Of a stretch of 56,244 bases of DNA, positions 45,124-52,159 are shown piece after piece. Each line of letters starts with the position of its first letter. Positions within the stretch are counted from its first letter, which is position 1. The translations under genes and the position numbers were made by a program. A model generated the notes under the pieces. It searched no databases, was not told the origin of the DNA, and saw only the letters and a list, made by a program, of their open reading frames with translations. Origin of the DNA: an uncultured Hyphomicrobium sp. (lineage in GTDB: Bacteria > Pseudomonadota > Alphaproteobacteria > Rhizobiales > Hyphomicrobiaceae); contig NZ_CADEFI010000020.1 in assembly GCF_902826555.1 (NCBI RefSeq), forward strand, positions 1 through 56,244, read 5' to 3'.

Positions 45124-45588
45124 ATGGCTTCGAAAATGCATGTCTCAACATCCAAGGCGCGGTGGCTGATCCTGCTCGCCGCTGCCGCATTTGCTCAGCC
45201 CGCACTCGCCGACATCGAATTTCGTCACGCGCTCGACGACTCGGTCCTCGACCTCGCGCCGATCAAGGGCGAGGAGATCACCGACGCCGTGAAGGCGTTC
45301 CGCAAGGACGGCGTAAATCCCTACTCCGGCAGCGCCGACGCCTTGGCGGCCGGCAAGACGCTTTACGAAGAGAACTGTCAGGCATGCCACCTCGAGGACG
45401 GTCGCGGCGGCATGGGGCCGAGCCTTGTCGATAATGTCTACGTCAATTCACGCGCCAACACCGACGTCGGCATATTCGAGATCATCCACTCCGGAGCCTC
45501 GGGCGCAATGCGCTCATTCTCCGAACGCGGCGTGACCCAGGACCAGATCCTCAAGATCATCGCCTACATCCATTCGCTCAAAAAGTAG
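45124..45588 (+). CDS. cytochrome cL (MxaG/XoxG)-like c-type cytochrome
   Basis: A 154-residue periplasmic protein with a signal peptide (cleavage near QPALAD) and one heme-binding motif CQACH (85-89). The blocks GEEITDAVKAFRKDGVNPYSG, GKTLYEENCQACHLEDGRGGMGPSLVDNVY, NTDVGIFEIIHSGASGAM and QILKIIAYI strongly resemble cytochrome cL, the electron acceptor of PQQ methanol dehydrogenases. Here it sits beside a GSDH-type PQQ protein rather than mxaF/xoxF. The ATG at 45136 is an alternative start. Confidence 0.87.
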   Translation: MASKMHVSTSKARWLILLAAAAFAQPALADIEFRHALDDSVLDLAPIKGEEITDAVKAFRKDGVNPYSGSADALAAGKTLYEENCQACHLEDGRGGMGPSLVDNVYVNSRANTDVGIFEIIHSGASGAMRSFSERGVTQDQILKIIAYIHSLKK

Positions 45589-45605
45589 TCGCGCCCAGCG
45601 AGACG

Positions 45606-46982
45606 ATGCATCCAACCGTCGTCATAAATATGGTCGGTCTGACGCCTGCGCTCATGGGGCCGCACACGCCCAACCTGAGCCGTTTTGCAGCCGCCGGATG
45701 TTTGCGCCCGCTCAAGACGGTAACGCCCGCTGTCACTTGCTCCGTGCAGGCGACTTTTGTAACCGGCGAGGCCCCGAGCGCGCATGGCATTGTCGGCAAC
45801 GGCTGGCTGTTCCGGGACCTCATGGAGATATGGCTCTGGCGCCAATCCAACAAACTGGTCGCAGGAGAGCGCGTGTGGGATGCGGCGAAGGCGCGAGATG
45901 CGCGTTTCACCTGCGCCAACCTGTTCTGGTGGTACGCCATGGGCGCTTCGACCAACATCACAGTCACGCCGCGCCCAATCTACAAAGCCGACGGGCGCAA
46001 GCTGCCGGACTGCTATTCCGATCCACCGGAGCTGCGCGGCGAGCTCACGAATACGCTTGGTGCCTTTCCGCTGTTCCGATTCTGGGGTCCGGCGACGTCG
46101 ATCGAATCCAGTCGCTGGATCGCTGAGGCCGCAAAGCATGTGCTCTCAACGCATAATCCGACGCTTACACTGGTCTACCTGCCTCACCTCGACTACGGCC
46201 TTCAGCGGCTCGGGCCCGACCATCCGCACATCGCCAAGGACATCACCGAAATCGACGCGGTCGTCGGCGATTTGATTGAGCACGCCCAAGCCATGGATCG
46301 GAGAGTCATCGTGCTCTCCGAGTACGGGATAGTGCCCGTGAACCGGCCGGTTCACATCAACCGCGTCTTGCGTCAGGCGGGTCTTCTGTCCGTTCGCGAT
46401 GAGGATGGCGGCGAAATCCTCGACATCCCGTGCTCACGCGCCTTCGCGGTCTCGGACCATCAGATTGCGCATGTCTATGTTCGAGACGCCGAGGATGTGC
46501 GCGCCGCACGAGCCTGCCTCGACGGGCTGGAGGGCATCGCTCATATCCTCGGTCGCAACGAGCAGGCCCGCTGGGGCATCGATCACGAACGGTCGGGCGA
46601 GCTTGTCGTTCTCTCGCACGCCGATTCCTGGTTCACCTACTACTATTGGCTCGACGACGGGCACGCGCCGGACTTCGCGCGCACGGTCGACATCCACAAA
46701 AAGCCCGGCTATGACCCGGCCGAGCTATTCATCGATCCGCAGATCCGCAGTCCAAAGCTCGCCATCGGCTGGCGGCTCATGAAAAAAGCGCTCGGCTTCC
46801 GCACGTTGATGGATGTCATTCCGCTCGATGCTTCCCTGGTCAAAGGCTCTCACGGCCGGGCCGATGGTCCCGAAGATCACGGTCCTGTCTTTCTATCGTC
46901 GGAACCGCATCTCGTTCCGAATGGTCCCGTCGAAGCCACTGCGGTGAAGGGTCTGATGCTGTCCCACATTTTTGATCAATGA
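45606..46982 (+). CDS. eboF: EboF-like alkaline phosphatase/nucleotide pyrophosphatase superfamily protein
   Basis: A 458-residue protein of the alkaline-phosphatase/phosphodiesterase fold. The nucleophile region VTPAVTCSVQATFVTGEAPSAHGIVGNGW, the metal-ligand segment YLPHLDYGLQRLGPD and ILSEYGI are visible. The usual N-terminal Asp ligand position reads Asn (VVINMVGLTP). No signal peptide is evident. It follows the cytochrome gene by 17 bases, and the idi gene follows. It completes the ebo set on the opposite strand from eboA-E. Confidence 0.85.
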   Translation: MHPTVVINMVGLTPALMGPHTPNLSRFAAAGCLRPLKTVTPAVTCSVQATFVTGEAPSAHGIVGNGWLFRDLMEIWLWRQSNKLVAGERVWDAAKARDARFTCANLFWWYAMGASTNITVTPRPIYKADGRKLPDCYSDPPELRGELTNTLGAFPLFRFWGPATSIESSRWIAEAAKHVLSTHNPTLTLVYLPHLDYGLQRLGPDHPHIAKDITEIDAVVGDLIEHAQAMDRRVIVLSEYGIVPVNRPVHINRVLRQAGLLSVRDEDGGEILDIPCSRAFAVSDHQIAHVYVRDAEDVRAARACLDGLEGIAHILGRNEQARWGIDHERSGELVVLSHADSWFTYYYWLDDGHAPDFARTVDIHKKPGYDPAELFIDPQIRSPKLAIGWRLMKKALGFRTLMDVIPLDASLVKGSHGRADGPEDHGPVFLSSEPHLVPNGPVEATAVKGLMLSHIFDQ

Positions 46983-46993
46983 GGAACTCGATC

Positions 46994-47578
46994 ATGGCCG
47001 TTGCGTGCGAGTCCGTCATCCTGGTCGACGCCGATGATCGGGAGATCGGAACGGCCGAGAAGATCGACGCGCATCGGCGTGGCCTGCTGCATCGCGCATT
47101 CTCGGTGATCATCTGGGATTCAGCGGGTCGCCAGCTGCTGCAGAAGCGCGCCGCGACCAAGTATCACTCCGGCGGCCTCTGGACCAACACGTGCTGCGGA
47201 CATCCCCGCCCGGCCGAGCCGGTCGCTGCCGCGGCTCAGCGCAGGCTCGGCGAGGAAATGCGCTTCACCTGCCCGCTCGAATGGCTCGGCAAGATCATCT
47301 ACCGCGCCGAGGTCGGCAACGGGCTCGTGGAGCACGAGATCGTGCACGTGTTCCGCGGGACCTATGACGGCGCCGTGGCGCCCGACTCCGCGGAGGCGGA
47401 AGGGTACCAGTGGACGACCCTCGATGTGGTCCGCGACGATGTCCGCACGGCGCCAGCAAGGTTCAGCGTCTGGTTCCAGCGCTACCTGGCGGAGGAATGG
47501 CCATTTGCTTTCGAGCCACCGGCACAGAGCGCGAGATCGTCCGCAGAGGACGCAGCCCGCGAAGCCGTCACGCGTTAG
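46994..47578 (+). CDS. idi: isopentenyl-diphosphate delta-isomerase, type I
   Basis: Interconverts isopentenyl and dimethylallyl diphosphate. The 194-residue Nudix-fold enzyme has the catalytic Cys in WTNTCCGHPRP, catalytic Glu in EHEIVHVF, the residues EKIDAHRRGLLHRAFS and a Nudix-like helix RRLGEEM. Start 46994 is chosen over 46979 because GAGGAA precedes it. Close linkage to eboF and to the UbiA-type eboC suggests it feeds prenyl diphosphate into the ebo product. Confidence 0.93.
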   Translation: MAVACESVILVDADDREIGTAEKIDAHRRGLLHRAFSVIIWDSAGRQLLQKRAATKYHSGGLWTNTCCGHPRPAEPVAAAAQRRLGEEMRFTCPLEWLGKIIYRAEVGNGLVEHEIVHVFRGTYDGAVAPDSAEAEGYQWTTLDVVRDDVRTAPARFSVWFQRYLAEEWPFAFEPPAQSARSSAEDAAREAVTR

Positions 47579-47603
47579 CATCGAGCGCAGCGAGAGGTAG
47601 CAC

Positions 47604-48047
47604 ATGGCGATCCAGAGAAACCCTGATCACGATTACTCGGTCGACCTGGCTCGCATCGTCGGCGACCATCGCGCCGATAGTGGAACCATTCATTTTCTAG
47701 GCGACGACGGACAACTCCACCTCGCCGCAACAACGTCGGGCCTTCCCGATGCCGTGCTTGCCCTCATACGCACGATCCCGGTTGGCAAGGGAATGGCCGG
47801 GCTTGCCGTCGAGCGGGCCGAACCTGTCACCGCGTGCAATATCCAAACCGATGCCAGCGGCGACGTTCGGCCGGGTGCGAAAGCCACCGGGCTTGCCGGT
47901 TCTATCGTCGTGCCGATCTTCGACGGCGACACAGTCATCGGCGCCTTGGGGGTCGCCAACCGATCCGAGCGAACGTTCTCCGACGACGAAATAGCGCGCC
48001 TCGTCCTCGAAGGACGCCGGCTGGCCGCCGAGCGCCGCGGCGCCTAG
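47604..48047 (+). CDS. GAF-domain protein
   Basis: A 147-residue single GAF domain (IHFLGDDGQLHLAATTSGLPDAVL; IPVGKGMAGLAVERAEPVTACNI; GSIVVPIFDGDTVIGALGVAN). There is no output domain, so it may bind a small ligand and act through a partner or oligomer. It begins 25 bases after idi on the same strand. Confidence 0.85.
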   Translation: MAIQRNPDHDYSVDLARIVGDHRADSGTIHFLGDDGQLHLAATTSGLPDAVLALIRTIPVGKGMAGLAVERAEPVTACNIQTDASGDVRPGAKATGLAGSIVVPIFDGDTVIGALGVANRSERTFSDDEIARLVLEGRRLAAERRGA

Positions 48048-48115
48048 CCCATTACGACCGCTTCGAGCAGCAGCTCCGGATCGCGCGACCGGCCGCTGGG
48101 CTCGAAACTCGGAAA

Positions 48116-48289
48116 ATGATTGCCATCACGGCACTTGCCAACGTCGGGGTCGGCGCGGTCTACGCGGGGCTCGGTGCCGCGGCCGATACCGGGCCGGATT
48201 TCTGGCTGGCATCGCTTGCCTCAATCTGCCTGCCGTCGGCGGGGTTGATTGCCGCGAAAGCGTGGAAAAGCCGCATCCCCTCGCAATGA
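48116..48289 (+). CDS. possible small membrane protein
   Basis: A 57-residue frame with two hydrophobic segments (MIAITALANVGVGAVYAGLGAAA; FWLASLASICLPSAGLIAA) and CTCGGAAA before the ATG. It lies between two same-strand genes in an otherwise empty stretch. No family is recognised, and it may be spurious. Confidence 0.35.
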   Translation: MIAITALANVGVGAVYAGLGAAADTGPDFWLASLASICLPSAGLIAAKAWKSRIPSQ

Positions 48290-48370
48290 TCCTGTCATAT
48301 GCTCAGCCGGCGGCCGGTATGAACACCGCCCTGCTGAATTCGACGGGTATCCAACTTGGCGGAGGTGGAG

Positions 48371-48715
48371 ATGTCGAACACGCTCAAGCTGCTGCTCACC
48401 GTTGGGCTCCTTCTGCCCCACGGCTCTGCTCGGGCAGAGCCCGTCTACGAGTTTGTCCGGCATTGCAAGGAAGAGAACCTAGGACACTGCTTCTTTCGCA
48501 TCCAGGAGCGCCTGACGTACCTCAACAGCAACGCCGCTAGACGAGTCTGCCTCCCGCCCGCATTCAGCTCAGCCATGGTTCACAATGCGAGCATTCCGGT
48601 TTCCGTGCTCGAACATGTGCGGCTTGGTCTCTCCGCGGCCCGCTTCGGGCATGCGGAAGAGGAAGCCAACATCGTGATCGCCAAAGTCGTCGCCACGATC
48701 TATCCCTGCGAATAG
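48371..48715 (+). CDS. small secreted protein, possibly Rap1a/Tai immunity-like
   Basis: A 114-residue protein with a signal peptide (cleavage near SARAEP) and four Cys (CKEENLGHCFF, VCLPPAF, YPCE-end). The layout of C-x7-C, a CLP motif, a helical middle and a C-terminal PC resembles the Rap1a/Tai immunity-protein domain, but I make that link from the pattern only. GGAGGTGGAG precedes the ATG. No effector gene is adjacent. Confidence 0.6.
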   Translation: MSNTLKLLLTVGLLLPHGSARAEPVYEFVRHCKEENLGHCFFRIQERLTYLNSNAARRVCLPPAFSSAMVHNASIPVSVLEHVRLGLSAARFGHAEEEANIVIAKVVATIYPCE

Positions 48716-48790
48716 CAGCGAGACATCGGCCATTGTGTTCGCTTTGCGTTTTCACCGACGAGGCAACGCCCTTCAAGTCGGGACGCCCAC

Positions 48791-49843
48791 CTAAGCTCGA
48801 CCCGCAAGGATGGCCGCGATCTTGCCCGCGGCATTTCCATCGCCGTAAAGCGTCACCGGCTCCGGCGAAGATGCCAGCGCCTCCTCGATGGCGGTGACGA
48901 TCGCTCGCGCGCTGGTCGGGGGGCAAAGCCTGTTCCATCCCGCCTCGACCAACTCGGTCCATTCTGTCTCCTCACGCAGCGTCACGCACGGCACGCCCTG
49001 GAAATAGGCTTCCTTCTGCACGCCTCCGGAATCCGTGAGGATCACCCGTGCCCGCCGCTCGAGCCAAACCATGTCGAGAAAGCCCACGGGCGGGCAAACG
49101 ATGACACGCGCCGGAATGGCCAGCCCAAACGAGCCGATCATCTTTCGTGTGCGCGGATGCAAGGGGAGCACCACCGGAAGCGGGCTCTTCTCGAAGCCTT
49201 CGAGAATGGCTGCCAGCAGAACAGGATCATCGGTGTTGGACGCGCGATGCACGGTCGCAAGAGCAAATTCAGCTGGCAATCCCGCGATCGGTGTCGAACG
49301 CGCCTCGGCCTGCGCCCCGTAGTGCAACGCCACGTCATACATGACATCGCCCACGAGATGGCAATGCGTGAGCCCCTCGCGCGCCAGGTTGGTCATGGCC
49401 GTCTGCGTCGGCGCGAACAGGACATCCGAGACGTGGTCCGTCACGACGCGATTGATCTCTTCAGGCATCTGCCGATTGAACGACCTGAGGCCCGCTTCCA
49501 CATGCGCGACGGGGATATGCAGCTTCGAGGCGGCCAATGCACCGGCAAGCGTGCTGTCGGTATCGCCGTACACGAGGGCATGATCGGCCTTGAAGTCGAT
49601 CAGAGCCCGCTCGATGGCCTCGAGCATCCGGCCGGTATTCTGACCGTGACTTCCGCCACCGATGCCGAGATTGAGCGCCGGCGCCGAGATCCCCAGCTCC
49701 CGGAAAAAGACATCCGACATGTTGTCGTCGAAGTGCTGCCCGGTATGGACGATCTTCTCATCGATGCCCGCTTCTGCGAGAGCACGCGAAACGGCGGCTG
49801 CTTTGACGAATTGAGGACGAGCCCCGAGAATGGATACGATCAT
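48791..49843 (-). CDS. wecB: non-hydrolysing UDP-GlcNAc 2-epimerase-family protein
   Basis: A 350-residue epimerase of the WecB/WbpI family: MIVSILGARPQFVKAAAVSRAL, HTGQHFDDNMSD, VYGDTDSTLAGALAA, HVEAGLRSFNRQMPEEINRVVTDH and LTDSGGVQKEAYFQGVPCVTLREETEW. It inverts C2 of a UDP-HexNAc or a 2,3-diacetamido uronic acid derivative; sequence alone does not separate these. The start at 49843 follows CGGAACAA. It is the most downstream gene of a minus-strand polysaccharide group. Confidence 0.9.
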   Translation of the reverse strand: MIVSILGARPQFVKAAAVSRALAEAGIDEKIVHTGQHFDDNMSDVFFRELGISAPALNLGIGGGSHGQNTGRMLEAIERALIDFKADHALVYGDTDSTLAGALAASKLHIPVAHVEAGLRSFNRQMPEEINRVVTDHVSDVLFAPTQTAMTNLAREGLTHCHLVGDVMYDVALHYGAQAEARSTPIAGLPAEFALATVHRASNTDDPVLLAAILEGFEKSPLPVVLPLHPRTRKMIGSFGLAIPARVIVCPPVGFLDMVWLERRARVILTDSGGVQKEAYFQGVPCVTLREETEWTELVEAGWNRLCPPTSARAIVTAIEEALASSPEPVTLYGDGNAAGKIAAILAGRA

Positions 49844-49970
49844 GATTGTTCCGCAACAGGATGCGTCCGCATGCGCGCACACGCACGCGCAGGAAAGTCT
49901 CGCTTGCCGCCTTCGATTTCAAAGCCTGACCGGCGCCATCCGGGCAGCGTCCCCGAGCACGGAAAGTGCA

Positions 49971-50897
49971 TCAGCCCTTCCCCTGCAGATGTGAATAGAC
50001 GTCGGTGACGCCGTAGCGATCGTACCATGCAAGCTGCCGGCGTATCGTTTCTTCAAACCCCAGCTCGGCCTTCCAACCGAAATCCCGCGCCGTATTGGCG
50101 GGATCGAGCGCCACCACCGGCACGTCATCCGCCGCCGCCGGCACGACCGGCACATCGATCCGTCCAAGGCCGAGGTAATCCGTGACGATATCGAAGATTT
50201 CTTTGATCGAATGCGCTTCGCCGCTCGAAACATTGAAGACACCCGTGGCAGCACCGGGCTTGATCGCAAGATCCATGAAGGCAAGAAAGTCGCTCATGTC
50301 GAAAAAGTCACGCGCCGTGTCGGAGCAAAAGCATTTCTGGCCGGCCTTGAGACGTTTGTAGAAGGTCGGAATAGGACCGATGGCGAGCCGCGGCCCTGTC
50401 ACGTTGGCGATGCGCAGCGAGAGAGCCGGCACGCCCGACAGAAGAACGTACTGCTCGCCTGCCGTCTTGCTGATCCCGTAGCTCGTAAACGGCGCCGTTG
50501 GATGCTCGACAGGGATAGGTAGCTGCGAGGGGCGCCCGTAGCACAGCGCCGTCTGGAAGTTGATCAACCGGCTCACGCCGTGCGCCGCCGCCGCTTTCGC
50601 CACGTACGCGCTGCCGATGACGTTCGTGCGGGAATCCTCGACCCAGTCGTCCGGATCCTTGTAGGCCGCCGCCGCGTGGACAACGACTTCCGGCTTGAAA
50701 GACGAGAAGCAGCCATCGACGGTTGCCTGATCGGCGACCGACCCCTCGACGACCGAAAGCCCTGGCACCTCGGGCACCACATCGCGCTTGCCCGTCGCAA
50801 AATTGTCGAGAGCCAGGATCTCGTGGCCCGACGGCAGCCAGTGCTCGATGAGGTTCGACCCCAAGCACCCGGCTCCGCCCGTGATCAGAATACGCAT
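49971..50897 (-). CDS. NAD-dependent epimerase/dehydratase, WbmH-like
   Basis: A 308-residue extended SDR enzyme with the NAD motif ILITGGAGCLGSN, the catalytic Tyr-x3-Lys in SYGISKTAGE and the conserved AAAYKDPDDW. From memory it closely resembles Bordetella WbmH of the O-antigen locus. It is a diverged paralogue of the next gene (YKDP, NFQTALCYG, RLK/RLR-G-KCFC, DDVP/DDAP). It follows that gene by 9 bases. The substrate is probably a UDP-sugar. Confidence 0.85.
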   Translation of the reverse strand: MRILITGGAGCLGSNLIEHWLPSGHEILALDNFATGKRDVVPEVPGLSVVEGSVADQATVDGCFSSFKPEVVVHAAAAYKDPDDWVEDSRTNVIGSAYVAKAAAAHGVSRLINFQTALCYGRPSQLPIPVEHPTAPFTSYGISKTAGEQYVLLSGVPALSLRIANVTGPRLAIGPIPTFYKRLKAGQKCFCSDTARDFFDMSDFLAFMDLAIKPGAATGVFNVSSGEAHSIKEIFDIVTDYLGLGRIDVPVVPAAADDVPVVALDPANTARDFGWKAELGFEETIRRQLAWYDRYGVTDVYSHLQGKG

Positions 50898-50906
50898 GGC
50901 GACCGT

Positions 50907-51845
50907 CTATTTCTTTTCGTGCGCGAGGTGCGTGTATTCGCCGTGCACGCCGAAATCCTGGTAATAGTCCACGGCTGCCTGCACGGTTTGCGACAGCGGA
51001 GTGAACTCGATCTCGCCAAAGTCCGCAAACGTGCGGCTTGGATCGAGCAGGATCGACGGAGCATCGTCCGGACCGAGGTCGCGGATGTCCGGCTCGGGAT
51101 AGGTGTTGAGCTTCATCGCCTTCACCACTTCGTCATACAGCGTCGTGATGGCAATGTCCGTGCCCGACGAGAAATGATAGGTCCCGTTGCCCGTGCCGTC
51201 GACGGCCTTGACCGTGTAGCGGGCGAGATCCTTCACAAAAACGAAGTCGCGCCGCGCTTTCGTGCAGAAGCACTTTTTACCGTCGCGCAGGCGCTGGAAA
51301 AAGATGGGCAGCGGGCCGCTGACATTGCGCGGTCCGACCACGTTCGCCAGTCGGAACGTAACGAAGTCGAGCCCGGAGATGGCTAGAAAATCCTCGTTGG
51401 CCGTCTTTGTGATCGCGTAGCTGGAATTGGCAGGGAACTTCGGATGGTCGAGCCGGATCGGCTGCTGCAGAGGCTTCACGCCGTAGCAGAGCGCGGTCTG
51501 GAAATAGACAAACCGGCCGACCTTGTTCTCCTTCGCCGCGAAAATGACGTTGCTGCCGCCGACGACATTCGTGAGCGTGTCGTTGTACCAGTCGTTGGGA
51601 TCCTTGTAGGACGCGGCGGTGTGCACGACGGCATCCGGTTTGAAATCCGCAAACAGGCCATCGACCATCGCCTTGTCGGCGATCGACCCCAGCACCACCG
51701 TCAAATTCGGATGCTCCGTCAGGTGCTCCTTGCGCCCGGTCGCCAGATTGTCGACGGCGACAACCTTGTCGCCACGCGCCAGAAGTAGCTCGACGACGTG
51801 CGAACCAATTTGGCCGAGGCCGCCAGTCACGACGACTTTGTTCAT
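50907..51845 (-). CDS. NAD-dependent epimerase/dehydratase, WbmG-like
   Basis: A 312-residue extended SDR with VVVTGGLGQIGSHV, catalytic YAITK (Tyr-x3-Lys) and AASYKDPNDW. It resembles Bordetella WbmG as I recall it. First gene of the minus-strand polysaccharide group; its promoter should be in the divergent region 51846-52159. With the WbmH-like and epimerase genes it probably modifies a nucleotide sugar for O-antigen or capsule. Confidence 0.85.
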   Translation of the reverse strand: MNKVVVTGGLGQIGSHVVELLLARGDKVVAVDNLATGRKEHLTEHPNLTVVLGSIADKAMVDGLFADFKPDAVVHTAASYKDPNDWYNDTLTNVVGGSNVIFAAKENKVGRFVYFQTALCYGVKPLQQPIRLDHPKFPANSSYAITKTANEDFLAISGLDFVTFRLANVVGPRNVSGPLPIFFQRLRDGKKCFCTKARRDFVFVKDLARYTVKAVDGTGNGTYHFSSGTDIAITTLYDEVVKAMKLNTYPEPDIRDLGPDDAPSILLDPSRTFADFGEIEFTPLSQTVQAAVDYYQDFGVHGEYTHLAHEKK

Positions 51846-52159
51846 AACGTCCCTTTGCGATGAGGGTTGATTCTGCCCGCCGCCGGCCGGAAGCGCTGCT
51901 CGGCCCCGATGGGTCGGGAGCCGCTTGTTAGCTTTACGCTCGGTTCGGCGTGTTAAGTTGTGACCACGTTTTCCATAGCATCTTTTGAAAACGCCAGCGA
52001 AAAATTCCCCTTCTCCCCAAGGCTCCTCCGCACGTCTCCCAGACGCCGGCCGAAGGACGCGGCAGTCCGCTTCCGCGTCCTTGTGACGCTACAGATAGGC
52101 GGAGCGCGGTTCAAGCCTGCGGGCAACCGAAATGTTGCCATGTCCGGGGGACTTCGATA
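51846..52159. promoter_or_regulatory. 314-base divergent intergenic region with a hairpin
   Basis: No gene is supported. It should hold the promoters of the minus-strand SDR gene and the plus-strand fusion gene. A perfect inverted repeat AAGGACGCGG-N10-CCGCGTCCTT lies at 52053-52082 (10-bp arms). It looks like a terminator stem without a U-tract and could be left from a gene formerly upstream. Confidence 0.55.
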
